Notes: generated by a model from the letters alone, not told the origin. Shown: positions 7,319 to 13,496, counted from the stretch's first letter. The stretch: DNA of 64,000 nt from Ruminiclostridium hungatei (GCF_002051585.1 NZ_MZGX01000001.1:1-64000), one strand, 5' to 3'. Numbers and translations: made by a program.

Positions 7319-7345
7319 TAACTGGAAAAACATGAAATCCGGTCC
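7319..7345. other. Attachment site half at the right end of the cotJC element
   Basis: The element-side arm at 7319-7343 begins TAACTGGAAAAAC and ends ATCCGGT. The crossover dinucleotide (CC plus strand, GG coding strand) is at 7344-7345 in the second Gly codon of the Gly-Gly-Pro-Asp motif. Cotj coding sequence begins on the right. Together with 817-843 it makes a 52-bp dyad in the predicted circle. Confidence 0.82.
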
Positions 7346-7435
7346 ACCCAGTTGAGATATTATAACCTTTGCCAGTTTGGCATTTGGACGTGCTATTTTA
7401 ACCGGATACTGCAATTTCTTTTCATAAACCCACAT
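7344..7435 (-). CDS. cotJC: CotJC spore coat protein, 5' part of a split gene
   Basis: The N-terminus of CotJC: MWVYEKKLQYPVKIARP and on to SQLGG, where the family consensus continues PDGELAAS. Here the frame instead runs 20 codons into the element and stops at 7280-7282, giving a 51-residue dead-end product. The start ATG (7433-7435) follows the cotJB stop by three bases, with AGTGAGGG as ribosome site. The other 170 residues are at 306-818. Rejoining the halves at the GG core gives a complete 200-residue protein. Without excision no functional CotJC can be made. Confidence 0.92.
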
Positions 7436-7438
7436 TTA

Positions 7439-7831
7439 TCATCCCTCACTTCCTGTTTCCCACGGCCACGGATTGTCAATCCATTGCCATGAAGATAAGT
7501 CATTATCCATATGATCCATAGTAATGGGACCAAATCTTCTGGTGTATTCTGATACCGCCTGGTGCTTTAATTCCCTGTATTGTTTGAAATATGCCAGAGC
7601 CGTACGATCGTTGGGATGCGTATCGAGGAACAGGCCGACTTCTACAAGTGCAAATTCGTAGGCCTGTACAAGCATCAACATCTTGTCACGGTCAGACAGC
7701 TTAAGCATAGCGTTGGCATTTGAATCTGACAAATTGCTTAAATTACTGGAATTGTCCAAATTACTGTTCAAATTGCTGTTCAGATTACTGTTCATGTGAC
7801 TTTTTACGTTGCCACTCAAATTATTATTCAC
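7439..7831 (-). CDS. cotJB: CotJB spore coat protein
   Basis: A 130-residue protein. Residues about 45-130 are the CotJB domain (MLMLVQAYEFALVEVGLFLD, then THPNDRTALAYFKQY and the aromatic tail around WQWIDNPWPWE), a component of the inner spore coat made in the mother cell with CotJA and CotJC. The first 40 residues are an extension rich in Asn, Ser and Leu with repeated SNLN units, which is not part of the usual protein and is probably disordered. Its start overlaps the cotJA stop by 4 bases, which shows translational coupling. The following gene is cotJC, which is interrupted. Confidence 0.93.
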   Translation of the reverse strand: MNNNLSGNVKSHMNSNLNSNLNSNLDNSSNLSNLSDSNANAMLKLSDRDKMLMLVQAYEFALVEVGLFLDTHPNDRTALAYFKQYRELKHQAVSEYTRRFGPITMDHMDNDLSSWQWIDNPWPWETGSEG

Positions 7832-8028
7832 AACCTTTTACCTCCTCCAAAGAAGGGTTTATCCAGGCTGGGGAATAATGTACCCCTATTGAGACCGCCG
7901 AGGACTTCATAGGGTGTTTCCCATTCCTGCTCAGGAACATATGCCATGCCAACAACCATATTGCTGCATTTTGATTTTCGCTCATACGAATCACTGTATT
8001 CACTATATAGATTGTCTATTTCCGTCAT
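7828..8028 (-). CDS. cotJA: CotJA spore-coat-associated protein
   Basis: A 66-residue protein with the CotJA signature VVGMAYVPEQEWETPYEV and RGTLFPSLDKPFF. It is the first gene of the cotJABC operon and in Bacillus is needed for CotJC assembly into the coat. A good ribosome site (AAAGGAG, 8 bases before ATG) and a sigma-E-like promoter lie upstream. Length is normal for the family. Confidence 0.93.
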   Translation of the reverse strand: MTEIDNLYSEYSDSYERKSKCSNMVVGMAYVPEQEWETPYEVLGGLNRGTLFPSLDKPFFGGGKRL

Positions 8029-8048
8029 ATATTTCTCCTTTCCTAATC

Positions 8049-8076
8049 GTTATATGCTTATATATTCAGGATATGA
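8049..8076 (-). promoter_or_regulatory. Candidate sigma-E promoter of the cotJ operon
   Basis: On the minus strand TCATATC (8076-8070) is followed after 13 bases by CATATAAC (8056-8049). This fits the sigma-E -35 and -10 pattern, and the cotJ operon of Bacillus subtilis is known to depend on sigma-E. The predicted leader before the cotJA ribosome site is about 15 bases. Confidence 0.55.
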
Positions 8077-8219
8077 GTTTTAAATATGTGGGGTTACATA
8101 AAATTTGAGATATTTATATTATTCATAATTAAATTCTGAATTTATTTGTTTTACTGAAAAATATATTTATTGCTTTTCACATGTTATGATATAATTATTT
8201 ACAAAAAGGGGGGAATCAA

Positions 8220-8708
8220 TTGGAAGAAAAAGTATATGAACTTTTAAATCGGATGTATTCCGATTTGTCTGAAAAAATTGGAAGTTTGAATGGAAAGGTC
8301 GAAAACATCGAAGGTAAGATTGAAAATATCGATGGTAAGGTCGAAAACATCGAAGGTAAGATTGAAAATATCGATGGTAAGGTCGAAAACATCGAAGGTA
8401 AGATTGAAAATATCGATGGTAAGGTCGAAAACATCGAAGGCAAGATTGAAAACATCGAAGGCAAGATTGAAAATATCGATGGCAAGGTACAAAATATCGA
8501 AGGCAGACTTGATAGTATGGAAGGCAGGCTCGGGAACATTGAAACTGAGGTGGCCGACCTGAAAAAAGTTGTACTCCGGATTGAAACCGATCACGGCAAT
8601 AAGCTAAATGCTCTGTTTGACGGATATAAACAACATTCCGACAGATTAGACCGTATCGAGGCTCAGGTTTCCAGACAGGAAGAGTTTATTATTAAACGTG
8701 TAAAGTAA
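8220..8708 (+). CDS. Coiled-coil protein with 14-residue tandem repeats
   Basis: A 162-residue soluble protein starting at TTG with an AAGGGGGGAAT ribosome site. Residues about 24-105 are repeated units of the form GKVENIEGKIENID, a hydrophobic pattern every 7 residues that indicates a long two-stranded coiled coil. The C-terminal third (VADLKKVVLRIETD, then LDRIEAQVSRQE) continues as helical coil. No signal peptide or membrane segment is present. I do not recognise a specific function. It is the first plus-strand gene after the cotJ operon, back to back with it. Confidence 0.8.
   Translation: MEEKVYELLNRMYSDLSEKIGSLNGKVENIEGKIENIDGKVENIEGKIENIDGKVENIEGKIENIDGKVENIEGKIENIEGKIENIDGKVQNIEGRLDSMEGRLGNIETEVADLKKVVLRIETDHGNKLNALFDGYKQHSDRLDRIEAQVSRQEEFIIKRVK
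8294..8500 (+). repeat. In-frame 42-bp tandem repeats in the coiled-coil gene
   Basis: A unit of 42 bp (two 7-residue heptads with alternate GAAGGTAAG and GATGGTAAG pieces) is repeated about three and a half to five times with very little variation. The repeats keep the reading frame, so the copy number could vary by slippage without destroying the protein. Confidence 0.9.
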
Positions 8709-8807
8709 GCCATTTAATTCTTTTTTGTTTCTATTAGAGGTATATTATGGTAGTATAAACATATTGATCCTATTTTCTGACAGTAAAAGCTGGTGGGAGA
8801 CTATATT

Positions 8808-9884
8808 ATGAACCATATGAAATCTCTTCTTATCTATACTATTTCTCATTTTTCCATTGATCTGGCATGCTTTTATTTTCTTGCAGGTACTTTTTCACAC
8901 AGTATTGGATATTCCAGACTTGCAATCGGTTTTCTTTTATATAATACAGTTGCCTTTGGAACTCAAACGTTCATTGGATATGCTGCGGATAGGGCGTCTT
9001 TTGAACATTGGAAAATTGCAATATCAGGCTGTGTAATGACTGCCATCGGCCTGAGGTTATCTTTTGTTCCATGGCCGGCATTGCTTGTATGTGCAGCAGG
9101 AAATGCTCTCTTTCATGTTGGAGGAGGCATAAATTCACTTGTCTATTCAGACGGCAGGATGGCGCGAAGCGGTATATTTGTATCTTCAGGAGCTGTGGGA
9201 GTTGTGCTGGGAGTACTGGCAGCCGGAGCAAATATTCCCCCTTTTCTGTTAATAGCAATACTGTTGCTATGCGGTGCGCTGGTATACCTGTTCTGCCGGA
9301 AGGAAAAAGACTGCCGTATATCAGCCCATCCAAGCACTGATTGTTACCTGTCCTCAATTACAGGTAATATAAGGGCCGTGATATTTTTATGTCTTATTTC
9401 CATTGTCATACGCTCCTTCACCGGTATGAATCTATCCATAAGCTGGAAAACAAGTACTTTTCTGACGGTTTTACCGGGACTGTGCGCCTTCGGCGGCAAA
9501 TTTGCCGGCGGGCTTCTAGCAGACAGATTTGGTGCCCGAACAGTGGGGACAATGTCTCTGATAATATCCATTCCCCTGCTGTGTTGCTTCAGCAGCAATG
9601 TACTCTTGTGCAGCGCAGGATTATTTATGTTTAATATTACCATGCCGTTAACATTATGGGGAGTGGCTTCCAGGCTTCCAAACCAGCCCGGGTTTGCATT
9701 CGGATTAACTACACTTGCTCTGTTGGCAGGCAGTGTTCCCATATTTTTTCATAGACTTGATGGGAAATACAGTATTTTCATTCTTGCAGTACTTATGACA
9801 ATATCGGCATTTTGCGTATTTCTCAGTCTGGGACCCTATAAAAAGCTTGATGACAGGAGGAACTCTGAATTTCTTAAAGGTTAA
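8808..9884 (+). CDS. Major facilitator superfamily membrane transporter
   Basis: A 358-residue polytopic membrane protein with about 11 hydrophobic segments. It has the glycine-rich pieces and charged loop motif of the MFS (GGKFAGGLLADRFGARTVG near residue 230, and YAADRAS in the first half). The substrate cannot be inferred. I chose the ATG at 8808 because GGTGGGAGA lies 8 bases before it; a GTG at 8793 would add five residues. Two small membrane proteins follow, with the next start only about 35 bp after the stop, so the three probably form an operon. Confidence 0.8.
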   Translation: MNHMKSLLIYTISHFSIDLACFYFLAGTFSHSIGYSRLAIGFLLYNTVAFGTQTFIGYAADRASFEHWKIAISGCVMTAIGLRLSFVPWPALLVCAAGNALFHVGGGINSLVYSDGRMARSGIFVSSGAVGVVLGVLAAGANIPPFLLIAILLLCGALVYLFCRKEKDCRISAHPSTDCYLSSITGNIRAVIFLCLISIVIRSFTGMNLSISWKTSTFLTVLPGLCAFGGKFAGGLLADRFGARTVGTMSLIISIPLLCCFSSNVLLCSAGLFMFNITMPLTLWGVASRLPNQPGFAFGLTTLALLAGSVPIFFHRLDGKYSIFILAVLMTISAFCVFLSLGPYKKLDDRRNSEFLKG

Positions 9885-9918
9885 AAAGAATTAATATAGT
9901 AAAGGTGGAGGATTGATT

Positions 9919-10173
9919 ATGTTTGAAAAAATGATTATATGCCAGCAAAACAGGCTGCTTGATGTGGCAGGAGGGGGGCTTCTGCTGGCTTTGGCCGCAG
10001 GAATTCCTTTGCTGCTGGTTATACTTGTAATTGCTGCTGTTATTATAGCAGTGGTCCTGATAAACAAATCAGCCGGGAAGGATAACAAAAATGCAAAGGT
10101 ACATTTGACGCAAAAGGATCATGAGGACAATAAAGACTCGCAAATCAAAAAGAAAACTGAAGCAGAACAATGA
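9919..10173 (+). CDS. Small single-pass membrane protein of unknown function
   Basis: 84 residues. A short cytoplasmic start is followed by a long Ala/Ile/Val/Leu-rich membrane segment (about residues 15-48) and a very charged Lys/Asp/Glu tail. The ribosome site GGTGGAGG precedes the ATG by 8 bases. The stop overlaps the next start (ATGA). I do not recognise a family. Linkage suggests it works with the MFS protein and the next gene. Confidence 0.7.
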   Translation: MFEKMIICQQNRLLDVAGGGLLLALAAGIPLLLVILVIAAVIIAVVLINKSAGKDNKNAKVHLTQKDHEDNKDSQIKKKTEAEQ

Positions 10174-10532
10174 TATACATTTATTTTATTCTGGCTTTAG
10201 TATTGTCAATGTCTGTAGAATGCTTTACCGCGTTTTTACTGTACAGGTCAAGAAAATTGGCATACTGCATTTTTTTATGCAATCTATTGACCAATCCTCC
10301 GCTGAATCTTATTACTCTGCTAGTCCAAAAGGCTTGCGGCCATCAATGGTATCCTGGCTCATTGATGGCCGGAGAACTGGCTGTGGTAATCATAGAAGGA
10401 TTTGTAATTAAAAAGCTATATGCCTTTGATGTAAAAAAAGCGCTGGTGCTATCCTTCATACTGAATACAGCTTCCTTTATAACAGGCTTGCTGATTTTAT
10501 ACCTTATGAATCAGCACAACAGTTTCCTCTAA
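10170..10532 (+). CDS. Small polytopic membrane protein of unknown function
   Basis: 120 residues with about four hydrophobic segments (start MIYIYFILALVLSMSVECF, end LLILYLMNQ). It carries conserved-looking polar positions in between (NPPLNL, GELAVVIIEG), which suggests a small integral membrane domain, not a leader. It overlaps the previous gene by 4 bases and so is coupled to it. No function can be assigned. Confidence 0.7.
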   Translation: MIYIYFILALVLSMSVECFTAFLLYRSRKLAYCIFLCNLLTNPPLNLITLLVQKACGHQWYPGSLMAGELAVVIIEGFVIKKLYAFDVKKALVLSFILNTASFITGLLILYLMNQHNSFL

Positions 10533-10652
10533 AATATTTATGAAGGACTGGCATCTTTTGGTAACAGGGTTCATAGATTAGAAAGGTACACTATTTTTGA
10601 GTTGTGAAAAACCCTGTTCTTTGTGACTCAAAACCAATAGGGGGTGCCTTGC

Positions 10653-10994
10653 TTGATAGATATACTATTTTCAGCAATCTCTGACGGTCTAAACAACTTA
10701 TTCCTCATGCTAGGCTACGTTTCAAATGTTAATTCCTTTCCTCAGCCCTTGAATTCTGAGGAGGAACAGTACTACGTGGAGGCTTACAGAAACGGAAATG
10801 AGGAAGCAAGAAATATCTTAATCGAAAGAAACCTGAGACTTGTAGCACATATTGTAAAAAAATACGGTTCCTGCGGTAGTGACAGTGATGATCTTATCTC
10901 CATTGGCACTATCGGCCTGATTAAAGCTATATCCACATTCAATATGGACAAAGGAACAAGACTGGCTACTTATGCTGCCAGGTGTATAGAAAAT
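10653..10994 (+). CDS. sigK: RNA polymerase sigma-K factor, 5' part of a split gene
   Basis: The N-terminal 114 residues of the late mother-cell sigma factor: a hydrophobic pro-sequence of about 20 residues ([20 protein letters not shown]) that is removed by a membrane protease in known pro-sigma-K, then sigma region 1.2/2 ([38 protein letters not shown]). After Asn-114 homology stops; the frame reads four foreign codons and ends at TAA (11007-11009). The remainder, starting N-EILMQIRASKK, is at 13125-13496. Start: TTG at 10653 lies 6 bases after GGGGGTG; a GTG at 10644 is possible but lies on top of the ribosome site. Excision of 2,133 bp restores a 236-residue SigK. Confidence 0.95.
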
Positions 10995-11017
10995 GCTATT
11001 ACTCCATAACGGAAACA
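10991..11017. other. Attachment site half, left end of the sigK element
   Basis: AAATG (10991-10995) is shared with the right end. The arm GCTATTACTCC...CGGAAACA runs from 10995 to 11017 and mirrors 13101-13123. The crossover is most likely AA at 10992-10993, inside the Asn codon of Cys-Ile-Glu-Asn. Confidence 0.82.
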
Positions 11018-11134
11018 GTGTATTTATTGTGAACCCGGCCGGATAAAAGCCTGTTGCCAAAAATAATAAATGAATTTGTACCTGCCATACCGGCATATAT
11101 TTAACCAGCAGGTAGTCTTAAGGAGAGCTGTCGT

Positions 11135-11323
11135 ATGAAGGCAAGGAATTATACCTTGTATACCCATTATCCCGATTCCACTGAAGAGGTCAATACGCTG
11201 AGGGGCTTGCTGGGCATGGAATACTTGAAACTGATAAAAAGTTTTTTGAAAAATCTGGATATAAGCAGCAGTCAGAAAAAAGAGATAGCAATATTGATTT
11301 ATGCAAGGATAAAAAGCAAATAA
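11135..11323 (+). CDS. 62-aa protein of the sigK element; candidate directionality factor
   Basis: A small soluble protein (MKARNYTLYTHYPDSTEEVN..., ending YARIKSK) with a strong ribosome site (AAGGAG, 9 bases before ATG). The sequence is Lys-rich with two predicted helices and no known motif. It is the only gene besides the recombinase in the sigK element and lies upstream of it on the same strand. C. difficile skin encodes a separate small excision factor. By position and economy this protein is a candidate for that job here, but no sequence relationship was recognised. Confidence 0.6.
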   Translation: MKARNYTLYTHYPDSTEEVNTLRGLLGMEYLKLIKSFLKNLDISSSQKKEIAILIYARIKSK

Positions 11324-11415
11324 TACAACTCCTAAAAATACAATTCTAAAATATTATAATTCAATAATACAAATCAACACAAAAGATTGTAAAATCTGTA
11401 ATAATCAGCGGGCTG

Positions 11416-11458
11416 CCCCAATATTACTAAAGTATGAGCTTAGTAATTTGGGGTTTTT
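11416..11458 (+). promoter_or_regulatory. Strong hairpin with T-run abutting the recombinase start codon
   Basis: CCCCAA-T-ATTACTAA (11416-11430) pairs with TTAGTAATTTGGGG (11440-11453): 14 base pairs with one bulge and a 9-base loop. Five Ts follow, then the ATG of the recombinase. The GGGG that would serve as its ribosome site is inside the stem. It looks both like an intrinsic terminator and like a Shine-Dalgarno mask, so it probably keeps recombinase levels low unless it is opened. Confidence 0.7.
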
Positions 11459-13090
11459 ATGAAGGTAGCCATTTATTCTCGCAAAAGCAGGTATACAGGT
11501 CAGGGTGAAAGTGTTGAAAATCAGATCAATATGTGCAAGGAACACGGGATAAAATATCTGGATTGCAAAGAGGAGGATTTTTTAATATACGAGGACGAGG
11601 GGTTCTCAGGAGGGAATACCGATAGGCCCAGATTTCAGCAGATGCTCAGGGATGCAGGAAATAAGAGATTTGAAACTATTATTTGCTACAGGCTGGACCG
11701 GGTCAGCAGAAACGTATCGGATTTTTCTCATTTGATTGACCGGCTGGAAAAGCTGGGGGTCAGTTTTGTCTCTGTAAAGGAGCAGTTTGATACCACAAAA
11801 CCTATGGGCAGGGCTATGATGTATATAGCCTCTGTTTTTTCACAGCTTGAAAGGGAGACAATAGCTGAAAGAATCAGAGATAACATGCTGCAATTGTCTA
11901 AAACCGGAAGATGGCTCGGGGGTACGACTCCCACCGGCTTTGTTTCTGAAATGGTATGCAGCAGGGAGGCAGACGGACGGGTGTCAAGAAGCTATAAACT
12001 TGTGGTTGTGCCCGAAGAGGCCCACATAGTCCGTCTGATATTCAGCAAGTACCAGGACTTCAAATCCATCACCAGGGTGGAGAAATATCTGGCCCAGAAC
12101 CGAATCAATACCAGGAACGGAGCCGTATTTGGGAGATTTTCCATCAGGTTCATTCTTTCTAATCCGGTATATGCCATAGCTGATAAAACGCTGTATGAAT
12201 ATCTCAGCACAAACAATTATGAGATTTATTCCCATAAAGAGGAGTTTAACGGTGTAAGTGGTCTTATGGGTTATAACAAAACCAGGCAGAACGGCAATAC
12301 CTCTGAAAGATACAGAAAGAGCAGCGAATGGATACTGGCTGTGGGACAGCATGAGGGCATTGTACCCGGTGAGGTGTGGATTGAGGCTCAGGAGCTGCTT
12401 ATGAGGAACAGATCAAAGGCCTACAGGAAAGTCAAGAGCAGCACCGCCCTGCTGTCTGGTGTTTTAAGGTGCGCAGCCTGCGGCAGCTTGATGAGGCCTA
12501 AAGCAAGTACAAGACTTACCTCAAATGGCCAGCCGGTATTTTATTATATATGCGAACTCAAGGAAAAAAGCCGTAAGGCTCAGTGCCATATGGCAAATGC
12601 CAATGGCAATATGGTGGATGGCCTGGCCATTGGTGAACTGGAGCATATAATTGAGAAATACCCTCCCATTATTGATGAAAGGTGTCTTGGAGAAATGAAA
12701 AGCTGGTTCGGCGGTGATACTGGAAAAGATGAACTGCATCTGATGGAAGAAAAGCTTTTCAACACCGATTTTGAAATAAAGAATCTCATAAGAGTTCTGG
12801 CAAAAAAGGAAAATCCGGATATTGAAAAGTCTATTCTGGAGCAGTTGGGAAATCTTAATCTGCAAAAACAGACGTACATTGACGCCATTGAAAACCTGCT
12901 CTTACAAAGAGCGGAGAACCAGGCATATGCCAAAGCTCCGGAAATGTATGTGGGAAGCCTGTTTCCTCCTGGGCACATAATATGGGAACAAATGGGGGTG
13001 GATGCAAAACGGTCCATACTGAAAAGTCTGATAAACCGCCTGGAATGGGATGGCAGCGGGCTTAAGCTGTATTTGAATACAAAAGGCTGA
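11459..13090 (+). CDS. Large serine recombinase of the sigK element (SpoIVCA-like)
   Basis: A 543-residue site-specific recombinase. The catalytic domain begins MKVAIYSRKS, with the nucleophile Ser at 10, followed by GESVENQINMC, then YRLDRVSRN (about 80) and the SQLERETIAERIRDN helix (about 130). A recombinase domain follows to about 300, then a zinc ribbon (LRCAACGSLMRP near 340 and a later CELKEKSRKAQCH) and a coiled-coil tail. Everything needed for activity is present. The stop is 10 bp from the right attachment arm. It is only distantly similar to the 540-residue recombinase of the cotJC element, so the two should have separate target sites. The start is the ATG directly after a hairpin and T-run. 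In Bacillus the equivalent gene is made under sigma-E control in the mother cell. Confidence 0.95.
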   Translation: MKVAIYSRKSRYTGQGESVENQINMCKEHGIKYLDCKEEDFLIYEDEGFSGGNTDRPRFQQMLRDAGNKRFETIICYRLDRVSRNVSDFSHLIDRLEKLGVSFVSVKEQFDTTKPMGRAMMYIASVFSQLERETIAERIRDNMLQLSKTGRWLGGTTPTGFVSEMVCSREADGRVSRSYKLVVVPEEAHIVRLIFSKYQDFKSITRVEKYLAQNRINTRNGAVFGRFSIRFILSNPVYAIADKTLYEYLSTNNYEIYSHKEEFNGVSGLMGYNKTRQNGNTSERYRKSSEWILAVGQHEGIVPGEVWIEAQELLMRNRSKAYRKVKSSTALLSGVLRCAACGSLMRPKASTRLTSNGQPVFYYICELKEKSRKAQCHMANANGNMVDGLAIGELEHIIEKYPPIIDERCLGEMKSWFGGDTGKDELHLMEEKLFNTDFEIKNLIRVLAKKENPDIEKSILEQLGNLNLQKQTYIDAIENLLLQRAENQAYAKAPEMYVGSLFPPGHIIWEQMGVDAKRSILKSLINRLEWDGSGLKLYLNTKG

Positions 13091-13100
13091 AAATGTTGTT

Positions 13101-13128
13101 TGTTTCCGCATTGAAGGCATAGCAAATG
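13101..13128. other. Attachment site half, right end of the sigK element
   Basis: The arm 13101-13123 (TGTTTCCG...CATAGC) is the inverted partner of 10995-11017, and AAATG at 13124-13128 is the shared core region. The predicted crossover AA is at 13125-13126. Confidence 0.82.
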
Positions 13129-13496
13129 AGATTCTAATGCAAATCCGAGCATCTAAAAAAATACAGAACGAAGTTTCCCTGCAGGATCCCATCGGTATCG
13201 ACAAGGAGGGCAACGAGATAACCTTGATAGACCTGATCAGCAATGACTCCGAATCGGTAGTGGATGAAGTCGAACTGAAAATGCAGGTAAAGCGGTTGTA
13301 CAGCAAAATGAAGGGTACACTTAAAAACCGGGAGAAGGTTGTTCTGGAGTTGAGGTACGGTTTACTGAACGGAACGAGTAAAACCCAGCGTGAAATAGCT
13401 AAAATGCTTGGGATTTCAAGATCGTATGTGTCAAGGATTGAGAAAAAGGCAATAAAGAAGTTGAGCAAGGAACTTAAACCTGAGGGCTGCCATTGA
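13125..13496 (+). CDS. sigK: RNA polymerase sigma-K factor, 3' part of a split gene
   Basis: The C-terminal 122 residues after Asn-114: EILMQIRASKK (end of region 2), EVSLQDPIGIDKEGNEITL, and then region 4 with the helix-turn-helix TQREIAKMLGISRSYVSRIEKKA that contacts the -35 box. An internal ATG at 13137 leaves an open frame, but nothing suggests separate translation: there is no ribosome site, and the family consensus continues upstream to the junction. The gene ends inside a rho-independent terminator. With 10653-10994 it gives a 236-residue factor, close to the usual length. Confidence 0.94.
   Translation, partial: NEILMQIRASKKIQNEVSLQDPIGIDKEGNEITLIDLISNDSESVVDEVELKMQVKRLYSKMKGTLKNREKVVLELRYGLLNGTSKTQREIAKMLGISRSYVSRIEKKAIKKLSKELKPEGCH

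Larger units (their letters stand above)
817..7345. mobile_element. 6,527-bp serine-recombinase element interrupting cotJC
   Basis: The element separates codons 1-30 of cotJC (7346-7435) from the remainder (306-818). It carries, from left to right, a small Met-rich ORF, a GH11 xylanase within inverted repeats, a SUMF1 lipoprotein, a convergent secreted phosphatase, a 53-aa ORF and an intact large serine recombinase next to the right end. The two inner ends (819-843 and 7319-7343) are 25-bp imperfect inverted copies, matching at 20 of 25 positions, around a shared GG dinucleotide. This is the attP geometry of large serine recombinases. Excision at GG rebuilds cotJC exactly in frame. The arrangement parallels the skin element in sigK and SP-beta in spsM of Bacillus subtilis. 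That excision happens during sporulation is inference. Confidence 0.88.
10991..13128. mobile_element. 2,133-bp skin-like element interrupting sigK
   Basis: The element separates the two sigK parts. The five bases AAATG occur at both ends (10991-10995 and 13124-13128). The sequences just inside, 10995-11017 and 13101-13123, are inverted imperfect copies matching at 17 of 23 positions, sharing GCTAT and CGGAAACA. The centre of the resulting 50-bp dyad is AA, the likely crossover dinucleotide. The contents are one 62-aa ORF and one large serine recombinase, nothing more, so this is close to the minimum such an element can be. Skin elements in sigK are known in Bacillus subtilis and Clostridioides difficile and are removed in the mother cell; the same role here is inferred. 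Confidence 0.93.

Noticed and set aside
819-7343. Crossover within the CCGG (or ACCGG) shared by both ends of the cotJC element
   Set aside because: It also gives a dyad, but joining there shifts the cotJC frame and loses the Gly-Gly-Pro-Asp motif. The GG core is central to the longer dyad and restores the protein.
8216-8594. Minus-strand open frames opposite the coiled-coil gene
   Set aside because: They mirror the 42-bp repeat and consist of low-complexity Phe/Leu/Ile patterns.
12580-13468. Minus-strand frames of about 190 codons opposite the sigK recombinase and sigK 3' part
   Set aside because: They are antisense shadows of well-defined proteins.
10653-13496. sigK as two separate genes or a decayed pseudogene
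   Set aside because: Both breakpoints coincide with a shared AAATG and mirrored arms beside an intact recombinase, and the parts join perfectly in frame. Decay would not leave this geometry.
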